A DNA stretch of 64,000 bases from Stenotrophomonas maltophilia (GTDB taxonomy: Bacteria > Pseudomonadota > Gammaproteobacteria > Xanthomonadales > Xanthomonadaceae): contig WNDS01000004.1 of NCBI GenBank assembly GCA_009912235.1, positions 62,001 through 126,000 of the forward strand, read 5' to 3'. This document shows, one piece after another, positions 28,359 through 40,429 of the stretch; position 1 is the first letter of the stretch; the number at the start of each line of letters is the position of its first letter. The translations under genes were made by a program, and so were the position numbers. The notes under the pieces are model-generated. The model saw only the letters and a program-made list of their open reading frames with translations, did no database searches and was not told the DNA's origin.

Positions 28359-28976
28359 ATGAAGATGAGTGCGATTCCAGCCTGCCTTTCACATGCCATC
28401 GCAAACTACCGCAACGAAAACCAGGCGTTGGGCCCTTTCGCGGCCTGCCTGGACCGGCTTCAGACAGATGGCTTCGGCCAGGTCCGCGACCCGGACGCAG
28501 CATCGCCGGAGGTTCGCCTGCATGCCTCTGGCTTTGTCATCCAGTACATCTCCCTTGCGCTGTGCGACCACCGCATTTCGCCATCGGAGATGGACAACAT
28601 CCTTGTCCTCAAGCGCATCTATGCACTGGATGAAGGGGATCTGCTCGCACTTCAGCGCCCCGCCATCGCCTCGCTGCTGGGCAGGGAAATGGCGCAGATT
28701 CTGGTTGACGAGCATGTAGACCGGGATGAATCCATCCACCAATCCGATCTGCAACGGGCCCTGGGTCTGGGCTACGACCAGTTCCTGCACCTCACCCGGC
28801 AGATGATCCGGCCCCTCGTCGAACGGCAGCTTGAACGGGCACGGGCATTTCCTTCCGAGCGTGCGCAGGTACTGCGCCAACTCCAGGGATTAGGTCGGGT
28901 GCTGCACCTGGACACCACGACCATGACTGCCGTCTGGCCGGAGCCGCCCGCCGAGGTTGCGCTGCAGGGCAATTGA
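28359..28976 (+). CDS. Conserved hypothetical protein, all-helical, TerB-like
   Basis: A 205-residue protein without signal peptide or membrane segments. The middle (about 55-130: [37 protein letters not shown]) has the acidic helical look of tellurite-resistance TerB-like domains. The C-terminus is a helical, arginine-rich stretch ([31 protein letters not shown]). I do not recognise a specific family. It stands alone, divergent from the S46 peptidase. The start at 28359 has GGGGG upstream; 28365 is an alternative. Confidence 0.65.
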   Translation: MKMSAIPACLSHAIANYRNENQALGPFAACLDRLQTDGFGQVRDPDAASPEVRLHASGFVIQYISLALCDHRISPSEMDNILVLKRIYALDEGDLLALQRPAIASLLGREMAQILVDEHVDRDESIHQSDLQRALGLGYDQFLHLTRQMIRPLVERQLERARAFPSERAQVLRQLQGLGRVLHLDTTTMTAVWPEPPAEVALQGN

Positions 28977-29139
28977 CCCACCGATGACCAGCCCCGCACC
29001 GCCGGGCCAGACGCAAGCTCCGCCCTGGCCCGGGTTTCGATCGGTCCAATCCACCCGCAGCGCAACATGGGAATTCCGCGCGGAGCTCTATAATCCGCGC
29101 TTTCCCCCTGATGAGTTCCACCCGATGGGGCAGCAAACG

Positions 29140-30162
29140 ATGAAGGCCCTGGTCAAGCGTGAAGCGGCCAAGGGCATCTGGCTGGAAGAGGTTCCGGTGC
29201 CGACCCCGGGCCCGAACGATGTGCTGATCAAGCTCGAGAAGACCGCCATCTGCGGCACCGACCTGCACATCTACCTGTGGGACGAGTGGAGCCAGCGCAC
29301 CATCAAGCCGGGCCTGACCATCGGCCACGAGTTCGTCGGCCGCATCGCCGCGCTCGGTTCGGCGGTCACCGGCTACGAGATCGGCCAGCGCGTGTCGGCC
29401 GAAGGCCACATCGTCTGCGGCCACTGCCGCAACTGCCGTGGCGGCCGCCCGCACCTGTGCCCGAACACCGTGGGCATCGGCGTGAACGTCAACGGCGCCT
29501 TCGCCGAATACATGGTGATGCCGGCCAGCAACCTGTGGCCGATCCCCGACCAGATTCCGTCCGAGCTGGCCGCTTTTTTCGACCCGTACGGCAATGCCGC
29601 GCACTGCGCGCTGGAATTCAACGTGATCGGTGAAGACGTGCTGATCACCGGCGCGGGCCCGATCGGCATCATCGCCGCCGGCATCTGCAAGCACATCGGT
29701 GCGCGCAACGTGGTGGTGACCGACGTCAACGATTTCCGCCTGAAGCTGGCCGCCGACATGGGCGCCACCCGCGTGGTGAACGTCGCCAACCAGTCGCTGA
29801 AGGACGTAATGAAGGAACTGCACATGGAGGGCTTCGACGTGGGCCTGGAAATGAGCGGCAACCCGCGCGCCTTCAACGACATGCTCGACTGCATGTACCA
29901 CGGCGGCAAGATCGCCATGCTCGGCATCATGCCCAAGGGCGCCGGCTGCGACTGGGACAAGATCATCTTCAAGGGCATGACCGTGCAGGGCATCTACGGC
30001 CGCAAGATGTACGAGACCTGGTACAAGATGACCCAGCTGGTGCTGTCCGGCTTCCCGCTGGGCAAGGTGATGACCCACCAGCTGCCGATCGATGACTTCC
30101 AGAAGGGCTTCGACCTGATGGAAGAAGGCAAGGCCGGCAAGGTCGTCCTCAGCTGGAATTGA
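29140..30162 (+). CDS. tdh: L-threonine 3-dehydrogenase
   Basis: Oxidises threonine to 2-amino-3-ketobutyrate with NAD+. With the start at 29140 the product is 340 residues, as in E. coli. Zinc ligands lie in [10 protein letters not shown] and IGHEF; the structural zinc cysteines are in [15 protein letters not shown] (about 93-107). The NAD fold shows [14 protein letters not shown]. It works with kbl, found 1 kb downstream in the same direction but separated by an oppositely oriented gene. An upstream in-frame ATG at 29125 is possible. Confidence 0.96.
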   Translation: MKALVKREAAKGIWLEEVPVPTPGPNDVLIKLEKTAICGTDLHIYLWDEWSQRTIKPGLTIGHEFVGRIAALGSAVTGYEIGQRVSAEGHIVCGHCRNCRGGRPHLCPNTVGIGVNVNGAFAEYMVMPASNLWPIPDQIPSELAAFFDPYGNAAHCALEFNVIGEDVLITGAGPIGIIAAGICKHIGARNVVVTDVNDFRLKLAADMGATRVVNVANQSLKDVMKELHMEGFDVGLEMSGNPRAFNDMLDCMYHGGKIAMLGIMPKGAGCDWDKIIFKGMTVQGIYGRKMYETWYKMTQLVLSGFPLGKVMTHQLPIDDFQKGFDLMEEGKAGKVVLSWN

Positions 30163-30172
30163 CCGGCATGCG

Positions 30173-30195
30173 GTAGCGCCGGGCCATGCCCGGCG
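30173..30195 (+). repeat. SMAG-type GTAG palindrome
   Basis: GTAGCGCCGGGCCATGCCCGGCG lies directly after tdh. Confidence 0.8.
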
Positions 30196-30205
30196 TCGCC
30201 GGAAA

Positions 30206-30234
30206 GAAAAAGGCGCCCGTCGGGCGCCTTTTTC
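30206..30234. terminator. Bidirectional intrinsic terminator between tdh and the TorF-type gene
   Basis: An AAAAAGGCGCCCG / CGGGCGCCTTTTT stem, with A-run and T-run on opposite sides, serves both convergent genes. Confidence 0.85.
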
Positions 30235-30255
30235 GTGGGCGACAGCAGCGCCGGA

Positions 30256-30951
30256 TCAGTTACCGATGGCGACGCTCAGCATCACGCGGTTGTCGGCCAG
30301 CCGACCGGAGTTGTAGCGGCCATTGCTGTCGGTGCCGTAGTAGCCCAGGCCGATGTTTAACAGGCCGAACTGGCGGCTGACGCCGACGTTCCAGTCGGTG
30401 TAGTCCTTGGCCACGTCCTTCTCGAAGGTGCTGCGGCCGATGTTGGCGCTCAGCGTGAAGTCCTTCGGCAGCGGCCATTCGCCGCCCACCGCGAAGTACC
30501 AGCCGTCGGTGCCGGTGTTCCACACATCGTTGCTGTAGGCCACGGTGGCCTTGTACTGCTTGGCGAAGGTGGTGGTGGTGATCAGCTCGTTGTAGTTCTG
30601 CTGGCTCGAACCGATGTAGGTGTAGCGGTTCAGCAGCACGTCGAAGTTGACCTTGTCGTTGACGTCCACGCCGTAGCCGATCAGGTAGTCCAGCTCGGTC
30701 TTCGGGTCGCCGTGGCCGAAGTCCACGCCCGAGCCCCAGACGCCGGCATACAGGCCCGCCGGGCTGGTGTAGGTGAAGCCGGCCTGCAGGGTCGGGTCTT
30801 CGTCGGTCTGCGAGACACCGCGGAACAGGTAGTCCGATACGCCGGTGATGTTCCAGCTGTACGGCGAGGCGTTGTCCTGGGCGCTGGCGGCAAACGGGGC
30901 GAGGGAAAGTGCGGCGGCAAGGGCAAGGCAGCAGCGGCGGGCGTGCGTCAT
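30256..30951 (-). CDS. TorF-family outer membrane protein (putative)
   Basis: A 231-residue precursor with a clear signal peptide (MTHARRCCLALAAALSLAPFAASAQ). The mature protein has alternating beta strands of the conserved outer membrane family TIGR02001: SWNITGVSDYLFRGVSQTDEDPTLQAGFTY near the start and a terminal beta strand (NRVMLSVAIGN) for barrel assembly. Members are small outer membrane channels of unknown substrate. It is read opposite to tdh and kbl and splits them; no functional link is evident. Confidence 0.85.
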   Translation of the reverse strand: MTHARRCCLALAAALSLAPFAASAQDNASPYSWNITGVSDYLFRGVSQTDEDPTLQAGFTYTSPAGLYAGVWGSGVDFGHGDPKTELDYLIGYGVDVNDKVNFDVLLNRYTYIGSSQQNYNELITTTTFAKQYKATVAYSNDVWNTGTDGWYFAVGGEWPLPKDFTLSANIGRSTFEKDVAKDYTDWNVGVSRQFGLLNIGLGYYGTDSNGRYNSGRLADNRVMLSVAIGN

Positions 30952-31147
30952 GGTCGTCTCCGGGGCGGCGGTGGCGGCGGGGGCAAGGCGGGCGGACACC
31001 GGCGCAGTCAGCACCGGTTCACGGTTTTTTAACCTGTTTGATATTGCGATGCAACACAGCCGGGTCATGCAACCGCCTTCATCGCGCCCGCATCGGGTCA
31101 TCGTAGCTGGGTAAAATCAGCGTTCCCGTGCCTAGCGTGTCTTTCCC

Positions 31148-32356
<1,209 letters not shown>

Positions 32357-32403
32357 CAGCGGCCGGGGGCGGATCCCTTTCCGCAGGGTAGCGCCCCCCA
32401 GCG

Positions 32404-32739
32404 TCACTTCTTCTTTTTCTTCTTGTCCTTCGGTGCGCCCTTGCTGGCCACCACCACCGGCTGCACGGGGCCATCGTTGCCCTTGGCCACGCGGATGCCG
32501 TTGGCCTTCATCCAGGCATCGAACTGGTCAGCGGTCATCTTGGTATCGCCATCGCTCATCATGAAGCGGTAACTGCCGCGGCCATCCAGTTCCGGGGTCT
32601 TCACTTCCACTACCGGCACCTCGGCCGGGGGTTGTTCGGCCTTGGCCAGCTTCTTGTGGCCACCGCAGGCGGTGAGCAGGGCCAGCGGCAGCAGCAGGCC
32701 GGCGCAGCGCAGGGTGTGGTGCAGAACGGTGTGGGACAT
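32404..32739 (-). CDS. Small lipoprotein with C-terminal FDAWMKA motif and polylysine tail
   Basis: A 111-residue unknown. The lipobox LLTACGG follows a hydrophobic signal, so the mature protein should be lipid-anchored. The second half holds RFMMSDGDTKMTADQFDAWMKANGIRV, shared with the gene at 33653-34171 on the other side of the pseudouridine synthase. The extreme C-terminus is DKKKKKK. I recognise no domain. The start at 32739 was chosen for the compact signal peptide; upstream codons are low complexity. Confidence 0.65.
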   Translation of the reverse strand: MSHTVLHHTLRCAGLLLPLALLTACGGHKKLAKAEQPPAEVPVVEVKTPELDGRGSYRFMMSDGDTKMTADQFDAWMKANGIRVAKGNDGPVQPVVVASKGAPKDKKKKKK

Positions 32740-32823
32740 GGACAGGCTCCGTTGCAAAGGATCGACAACTCCAGGGCCCCCTCCCCGGAACACGGACCGG
32801 CGCCTTCGCACCGGCCCCGGGCA

Positions 32824-33633
32824 TCAGCCCGGTGCGGCGGCCCCCAGCCGCCCCTGGTCAGCGTCCTGCAGCAGCCGCCACTGGCCCTTGCCGAGATCGC
32901 CGAGCGACAACCCGCCGATCGCAACCCGGACCAGACGCAGCACCTGCAGGTCGTGGGCCGCCAGCAGGCGGCGGATATGGCGGTTGCGGCCCTCATCGAG
33001 CACCACTTCCAGCCACGCGGTCTTGTCGCCGCTGCGCAGCACGCGCACGAACTGGGCGGCGAGGAACTCGCCGTCGTCTTCAATGCCGGCGTGCAGCGCG
33101 GCCAGCGTGCCGTCGTCAGGCAGGCGGTCCACCTGCACGTGGTAGGTCTTCTCCGGGCCGGTGGCCGGGTCGGTCAGCCGCGCGGCCCACTGCGGGTCGT
33201 TGCTGAACAGCAGCAGCCCCTCGCTGGCCTTGTCCAGGCGGCCCACCGGGGTCAGCCACGGCAGCTGCGCGCCATCGAAACAGCGGTAGACGGTGTCGCG
33301 GCCACGCTCGTCCTGCACGGTGGTCACCACCCCGCGCGGCTTGTTGAGCATCAGGTAGACGCGCTGCGGCGCGCCCATCGGCTGGCCGTCCACTTCAATG
33401 GCCGGCACCGGGCTGGCAATCGGGAATTCGGGATCACGCACGATGCGCCCGGCCACGCGCACACGGCCATCGGCAATCCAGCGCGCGGCCTCGCTGCGCG
33501 AGCAGACGCCGGCCTTGGACAACACGCGGGCCAGGCCATGGCGGACCCCGGCCGGACGCGCAGCGGGGGTCGCACGCCCACGCGGTGCGTGGGTGCGGGC
33601 AGCGGGGGCGGCAGGGGGACGGCGCGAACGCAT
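32824..33633 (-). CDS. RsuA/RluB/RluE-family pseudouridine synthase
   Basis: Converts uridine to pseudouridine in rRNA. It has 269 residues. An N-terminal S4-type RNA-binding segment (LARVLSKAGVCSRSEAARWIADGRVRVAG, about 33-61) precedes the catalytic domain, where the aspartate is in VGRLDKASEGLLLFSND. Late motifs are KTYHVQVDR and RNRHIRRLL. An Arg/Ala/Pro-rich leader of about 30 residues precedes the S4 part. The exact target base is not determined. It lies between two genes that share an unknown domain. Confidence 0.88.
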   Translation of the reverse strand: MRSRRPPAAPAARTHAPRGRATPAARPAGVRHGLARVLSKAGVCSRSEAARWIADGRVRVAGRIVRDPEFPIASPVPAIEVDGQPMGAPQRVYLMLNKPRGVVTTVQDERGRDTVYRCFDGAQLPWLTPVGRLDKASEGLLLFSNDPQWAARLTDPATGPEKTYHVQVDRLPDDGTLAALHAGIEDDGEFLAAQFVRVLRSGDKTAWLEVVLDEGRNRHIRRLLAAHDLQVLRLVRVAIGGLSLGDLGKGQWRLLQDADQGRLGAAAPG

Positions 33634-33652
33634 CCTCTGCTCCCCGCGGCGG

Positions 33653-34171
33653 TTACTTCTTGTCGACCGGCTTGGTCCCGGCCGCGGCCTCGACCGCCGG
33701 AGCCGCTTCGGCTGCCGGTGCCGGGCGCGCCTTGACCACGCGCACGCCGCGCGCCTTCATCCAGGCGTCGAACTCTTCAGCGGTCATGCGCTTGCCGCCC
33801 TGGCTCATGTCAAAGCGCCAGGGGGTGTTGTCGAACTCGGTGGCCGGCTTGTAGGCGGCCGGGTCGTTCGGCTTCACCGCCGGTGCGCTGGGAATGGCCT
33901 TGGCGATGTTCTGGCAGCCATCGATGCGCAGGCGCTGCAGCACGTGGTCCACCGACTGCGACGGGTCGTAGTTGCTGCTCAGCACGCCGGCCGGCATGCC
34001 CAGCTGCGAATTGCGGATGTAGAACTCATCGGCGACCGGTGCGATGGCCGTTGCCGGCAGTGCCAGCGGCGACGCGCTGGCGGGGACCGAGCAGTCGACC
34101 GCAGCGTGGGCGGCGGGAACCAGGGCCAGCGCCAGGAAGGCGGCCGTTGCAGTGCGCAGCATGGGAGGCAT
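33653..34171 (-). CDS. Secreted hypothetical protein with FDAWMKA motif, paralogue of 32404-32739
   Basis: A 172-residue protein with a signal peptide (LRTATAAFLALALVPAAHA) and two cysteines in the mature part. The middle has AIAPVADEFYIRNSQLGMPAGVLSSNYDPS-type sequence that I do not recognise. The C-terminal half carries RFDMSQGGKRMTAEEFDAWMKARGVRV, clearly related to the lipoprotein gene. The tail is Ala/Pro-rich. Start at 34171 or 34162. Probably co-transcribed with the pseudouridine synthase. Confidence 0.65.
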   Translation of the reverse strand: MPPMLRTATAAFLALALVPAAHAAVDCSVPASASPLALPATAIAPVADEFYIRNSQLGMPAGVLSSNYDPSQSVDHVLQRLRIDGCQNIAKAIPSAPAVKPNDPAAYKPATEFDNTPWRFDMSQGGKRMTAEEFDAWMKARGVRVVKARPAPAAEAAPAVEAAAGTKPVDKK

Positions 34172-34332
34172 CCACGGAAGGGAAGTGACGCGGCGAGTTT
34201 AACAGTGCCGGAACGACTTTCAAGCGCCACTTTCAATTAATACGGCAACTTGTTGGTTTTCTGCGTGAAATTCCGACCGACGGTGCACATGCCAAGCGCT
34301 GGGCCGCTTTTTCCGGGCCCCATAAACAACAA

Positions 34333-34352
34333 GACCCGGCCGAAGCCGGGTC
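34333..34352 (-). terminator. Intrinsic terminator of the OmpA-type gene
   Basis: GACCCGGC-CGAA-GCCGGGTC is followed on the minus strand by a T-rich tract. Confidence 0.8.
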
Positions 34353-34383
34353 CTGCTGTGTCCTACAGGCAGAGCGTCAGAAC

Positions 34384-35475
34384 TTAGTTCTGGACGTTCA
34401 GCTCGGTACGACGGTTCTTGGCGCGACCTTCCGGGTTGTCCGAACCGTTCGGGTTGGTGTTCGGCGCAATCGGACGGCTCTTGCCGTAGCCGATCGGGCC
34501 CACCAGACGCGAAGCGGACACGCCGTTCTGGGTCAGGTAGTTGTACACCGCGGTGGCGCGACGCTCGGACAGCTTCTGGTTGTAAGCGTCGGTACCCTTC
34601 GAGTCGGTGTGGCCAGCCACTTCGACGCGCAGGTCCGGGTAACGCTTCAGGATTTCCGAAGCTTCCGACAGGATCGCCACGGCGTCCGGACGCAGGTTCG
34701 ACTTGTCGAAGTCGAAGTTCACGCCCTTCAGGTCGATGGAGACCGGCACCGGGCAACCGTCCGGACCGATGGTCTGACCCGGCTGCGAGTTCGGGCACTT
34801 GTCGTCGCAGTTGTTGACGCCGTCACCGTCGTCATCCAGGTCGGCGCAGCTCGGGGCAACCGGAGCCGGAGCCGGAGCAACAGCAGCCACCGGGGCCGGG
34901 CCCAGCGGGATCACGACGCCGACCGAAGCCAGCACATCGCCGAACCAGCTTTCACGCGGAGCGGCAACGCTCTTGTCGTCGAAGTCAGCGCGGTAGGCAA
35001 CTTCAGCGCGGACAGCAACGGGCTTTTCGAAGGTGGTCTGCAGACCAACGCCGACCTTGGCGGCGAAGTTGCCGTCCTTGCGCTTGCCCGGGCCAGCGGC
35101 GTTCAGCGGGTAGGTTTCTTCCGACTTCTGGTAGCCCAGGCCAGCCAGCAGGTACGGGTTCCAGCCGCGGCCTTCCTGGATGAAGTGGCGACGCAGGTCC
35201 AGCGAGGCGCCGTACTGCGACCAGTTCTGATCCTTGTTGGCGTCGAAGTTCGGGTTCTGATAGTTCAGTTCACCGTCCAGCGACCAGTTCGGGCTGATGA
35301 ACTTACCCAGGCCCAGGGTGACGAACGGAGCATCGTTGGTCAGACGGTCGTTGTCCTGGAAGTTGAAGCCGGCCGAACCGGTCAGGTACCAGCGGTCATC
35401 GAACTCCTGCGCCGAAGCAGCCTGGGCGAAAGCCAGACCACCCAGCAGCGCGGCAGTGAGGATCTTCTTGTTCAT
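34384..35475 (-). CDS. OmpA-family outer membrane protein with thrombospondin type 3 calcium repeat
   Basis: A 363-residue structural porin-like protein. Signal peptide ends AASA. An eight-strand barrel spans about 20-190 (AQEFDDRWYLTGSAGFNFQD to VLASVGVVIPLG). A Pro/Ala hinge is followed by a calcium-binding type 3 repeat (DLDDDGDGVNNCDDKCPNS), then the peptidoglycan-binding OmpA domain (FDFDKSNLRPDA, VAGHTDSKGTDAYNQKLSERRA). It ties the outer membrane to the wall. It has a long, gene-free upstream region of 595 bases with an inverted repeat. Expression is probably high. Confidence 0.92.
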   Translation of the reverse strand: MNKKILTAALLGGLAFAQAASAQEFDDRWYLTGSAGFNFQDNDRLTNDAPFVTLGLGKFISPNWSLDGELNYQNPNFDANKDQNWSQYGASLDLRRHFIQEGRGWNPYLLAGLGYQKSEETYPLNAAGPGKRKDGNFAAKVGVGLQTTFEKPVAVRAEVAYRADFDDKSVAAPRESWFGDVLASVGVVIPLGPAPVAAVAPAPAPVAPSCADLDDDGDGVNNCDDKCPNSQPGQTIGPDGCPVPVSIDLKGVNFDFDKSNLRPDAVAILSEASEILKRYPDLRVEVAGHTDSKGTDAYNQKLSERRATAVYNYLTQNGVSASRLVGPIGYGKSRPIAPNTNPNGSDNPEGRAKNRRTELNVQN

Positions 35476-36070
35476 TGAGTACAGCTCCTATTTCGGGGGT
35501 ATGAAACCGGTAGAGGCATGGGCCAGCACTACTGCGTCGAGTTCGACAGCCGATTCAGCACGCCACCGCCGTGAACATTATGCTCAGTCGGGTGAAGGCG
35601 ATGTTAACAGTCCCGTAACATGTGAAGAGAAGTGCCGGCCGGCATCAGGCGCGGACGTTGAAACCCTATACAAGATGATGAAATGGCGCAACAGCGCGGC
35701 CGCACAAGGGCTGGCGGGCGTTCACACGATGATCTGCGCGCTCGCGCCAGAGGCAGCGACGGCCGGTTCAGCGGCCGCCCGGGCAGGTGAGGAACCTTGT
35801 GCGGGTGACCACCAGCGGGCCAAAAACTGTCATGAAAGCGGCCATCCGTCGCACCCGGAGGCAGCGCGCGCTGCGCGCTGAACGTGGCGGCCGGGGGCGG
35901 GCACGCGACGATGCCGATGGCGTCATCACACATCGCCGGCAGCGCAGCGGACGTCGCACGCCCACAGCGCCCCTGCGCGGCTGTGGCGCTGGATTGATCG
36001 GCATCTGTATCTATTCCATGCCACACATTGGCCGCAGGATGGTGACAGACATCCACTGCGACCGCCCGCC
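35476..36070. other. Long divergent intergenic region upstream of the OmpA-type gene
   Basis: 595 bases without a convincing gene. It should hold the promoters of the divergent OmpA-type and YczE-like genes. The inverted repeat at 35601-35621 is the only distinct element I see; the rest has no clear consensus boxes. Confidence 0.4.
35601..35621. promoter_or_regulatory. Inverted repeat ATGTTA-N9-TAACAT in the OmpA leader
   Basis: Two perfect 6-base arms are separated by nine bases, 126 bases upstream of the OmpA start codon. The dyad looks like a dimeric regulator site or a leader hairpin. Confidence 0.4.
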
Positions 36071-36724
36071 ATGCCCACCGCCATGCCCGCCGCCCTGCCC
36101 CTGCGCCTGCTGCAACTGATCATCGGCCTGTTCTTCTACGGCTTCGGCATCGCGTTGATGGTGCGCGCCGGCATCGGCGTGGCGCCGTGGGATGTGCTGT
36201 CACAGGGCATCGCGCTGCAGACGCCGCTGTCGTTCGGCCTGGCCACCAACGCCATTGGTGCGCTGGTGCTGCTGCTGTGGTGGCCGCTGCGGCAGAAGCC
36301 CGGCGTGGGCACGGTGTTGAACGTGCTGATGATCGGCCCGTCGGCGCAGTTCGGGCTGTGGCTGGTGCCCGACGCGACCGGGCCGCTGTGGCAGGTGCTG
36401 CTGTTTGCCAGTGGCCTGCTGATGGTTGCGCTGGCCACCGGGCTGTATATCGGCGCGCGCCTGGGCCCGGGCCCGCGCGATGGCCTGATGACCGGCCTGC
36501 ACGTCCGCACCGGCTGGGCCATCTGGAAAGTGCGCACCGCCATTGAAGGCAGCGCGCTGGTGGTGGGCTGGTGGCTGGGCGGCAACATCGGCCTGGGCAC
36601 CCTCGCCTTTGCCCTGCTGATCGGCCCGCTGTGCGACGTCACCCTGGGCTGGTTCGGCATCAGCCGCCCGGCCGGTGGCAGCGCCGCGCCACGCCCGGCG
36701 AACCCGCAGCGCGGCCACGGATGA
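36071..36724 (+). CDS. YczE/YitT-type integral membrane protein
   Basis: A 217-residue membrane protein with about five hydrophobic helices. The signature region LLQLIIGLFFYGFGIALMVRAGIGVAPWDVLSQGIAL lies near the start, and GPGPRDGLMTGLHVRTG in the middle is typical of the YczE family. Function is unknown; some relatives influence antibiotic production or transport. Start at 36071; 36083 is also possible. A SMAG palindrome and fadH follow. Confidence 0.82.
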   Translation: MPTAMPAALPLRLLQLIIGLFFYGFGIALMVRAGIGVAPWDVLSQGIALQTPLSFGLATNAIGALVLLLWWPLRQKPGVGTVLNVLMIGPSAQFGLWLVPDATGPLWQVLLFASGLLMVALATGLYIGARLGPGPRDGLMTGLHVRTGWAIWKVRTAIEGSALVVGWWLGGNIGLGTLAFALLIGPLCDVTLGWFGISRPAGGSAAPRPANPQRGHG

Positions 36725-38860
<2,136 letters not shown>

Positions 38861-39149
38861 GAAAGCTGAACAGGGGGTGCGGGGCGCCATTCCGGCCCCG
38901 CCCCCGAACCTGAATGTCAAGATCCGGCATTCAGGATGCGTTGGCTCTGCCCCCTCTACCTTGCACCCCATCTTCGCTCACCAGCCAGTTTCCGGTGAGC
39001 CGGTGCGGCCCTTCGATCGTTCGTTCGGGGCCGCCCACGGGGCAGCCCCGATGGCCGCCTCCCCATCACGCCAAGTCGCACCCCAGCCTCCGACGGCTTT
39101 CCTGCCGGCGGTCATGTCAGGTGCGGCCTACACGGAGCAAGGAGTTAAT

Positions 39150-39608
39150 ATGAAACTGGCCTGGATTCTTTGGCTGTCGCAGTTGTTGCCGCAGCCGGCC
39201 GCCGATTCGCTGTGCCTGAGCACCACCGTCTACCTGGAGGCGCGCAACCAGACCGTGCGTGGCCAGCAGGCAGTCGCCGAGGTGGCCCTGCGCCGCCTGG
39301 ACAGTGGCCTGTGGGGCAACTCGATGTGCCAGGTGGTGACCGCGCGCAAGCAGTTCGCGCCCACCCTGGTCTCGCCCGGCACCCAGCTGGGCAATGACGA
39401 TGCCTGGCGTGAAGCCATGGCCGTGGCCTTCGATGCCGAGCGCAACTGGGCGCTGCCGGCCGGCGAGCGCCGCGAGATCGTGCCCGGCGCCAGCCACTTC
39501 GCGGCGATGTCCATCGCCAACCCGAGCTGGCGTAACGCCTACCAGGTGGCCACCATTGGCGACCACACGTTCTATAAAGTGCAGACGCTCAAGCCCCGCC
39601 AGTCGTAA
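39150..39608 (+). CDS. Cell wall hydrolase, SleB/CwlJ domain
   Basis: A 152-residue secreted protein with a short hydrophobic start (MKLAWILWLSQLLPQPAA). The SleB/CwlJ (Hydrolase_2) domain covers nearly the whole protein. The conserved glutamate is in VYLEARNQTVRGQQAVAEVALRR, followed by CQVVTARKQFAPTL and SHFAAMSIANPSW. Such domains act as lytic enzymes on peptidoglycan. An AAGGA site lies just before the ATG. The 289-base gap upstream contains no recognised gene. Confidence 0.85.
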   Translation: MKLAWILWLSQLLPQPAADSLCLSTTVYLEARNQTVRGQQAVAEVALRRLDSGLWGNSMCQVVTARKQFAPTLVSPGTQLGNDDAWREAMAVAFDAERNWALPAGERREIVPGASHFAAMSIANPSWRNAYQVATIGDHTFYKVQTLKPRQS

Positions 39609-39695
39609 CGGTTCGTTGCTGGCGCGGCGCTGTCGCGGCGCGGGCGGCTCTGGGATAGTGGTGGCTTCCCGCCACCGACCCCGCACGGAGTCCCC

Positions 39696-40307
39696 ATGAA
39701 GCTGTACAGCAAGCCCGGTGCCTGCTCCACCGCCGACCATATCGCCCTGCAATGGACCGGCCAGCCGTTCGAGGTTGAACTGCTGGACAAGGACACCCTG
39801 AAGGCCCCGGCGTTCCTGAAGATCAATCCGGCCGGTGCCGTGCCGGCGCTGGTCGACGGCGATTTCGTGCTGACCAAGAACGCGGCCATCATGGGCTACA
39901 TCGCCGACAGCTTCCCGCAGGCCGGCCTGGTGGGTGATGGCAGCCCGCGCCAGCGCGCCGAAGCCGCGCGTTGGTTGTCCTTCGTCAATTCCGACGTGCA
40001 CCCGGCGTTCTCGCCGCTGTTCGCCCCGGGCAAGTTCATTGCCGATGAAGCGCGCTTCGATGAGGTGCGTGCCGCAGCCCGCAAGCGCCTGCGCGGCCTG
40101 TTCGAACGTGCCGATGCGCAGCTGGCCGATGCGCCCTGGCTGGCCGGTTTCCGCAGCGTGGCCGATCCCTACTTCTACGTGACCCTGCGCTGGGCTGCCG
40201 GCGCCAAGCTGGACCTGTCCGGCCTGGACAACGTTGCCGCGTTCAAGGCGCGCATGGACGCCGACGCAGGCGTGCAGGCCGTACTGAAGGCCGAAGGCCT
40301 GGCCTGA
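39696..40307 (+). CDS. Glutathione S-transferase
   Basis: A 203-residue cytosolic GST of the beta class type. The thioredoxin-fold half has MKLYSKPGACSTADHIALQW with the beta-class cysteine at residue 9, and the glutathione loop NPAGAVPALVDGDFVLTKNAAIMGYIAD. The helical half ends around residue 200 (FKARMDADAGVQAVLKAEGL). It conjugates or reduces electrophiles with glutathione. The gene is followed closely by two palindromes. Confidence 0.92.
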   Translation: MKLYSKPGACSTADHIALQWTGQPFEVELLDKDTLKAPAFLKINPAGAVPALVDGDFVLTKNAAIMGYIADSFPQAGLVGDGSPRQRAEAARWLSFVNSDVHPAFSPLFAPGKFIADEARFDEVRAAARKRLRGLFERADAQLADAPWLAGFRSVADPYFYVTLRWAAGAKLDLSGLDNVAAFKARMDADAGVQAVLKAEGLA

Positions 40308-40317
40308 TGCCTGGGAC

Positions 40318-40404
40318 GGGGTCAGAGCCGTTCGCGCAGCGAACGGATCCGACCCCATCGGGCCGGGGGTCGGACCCGTCTGCACAGCAGACGGCTCTGA
40401 CCCC
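40318..40404. repeat. Pair of GGGGTC palindromes
   Basis: 40318-40356 has core GTTCGCGCAGCGAAC, and 40366-40404 has core GTCTGCACAGCAGAC. Both have GGGGTC outer arms and end TGACCCC or CGACCCC. They lie between convergent genes. Confidence 0.8.
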
Positions 40405-40429
40405 ACCCCACCCCGCGCGCTCGCCGCGC

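Noticed and set aside
35604..36119. Genes in the OmpA upstream region
   Set aside because: Candidate frames are arginine/proline-rich without ribosome sites or recognisable domains.
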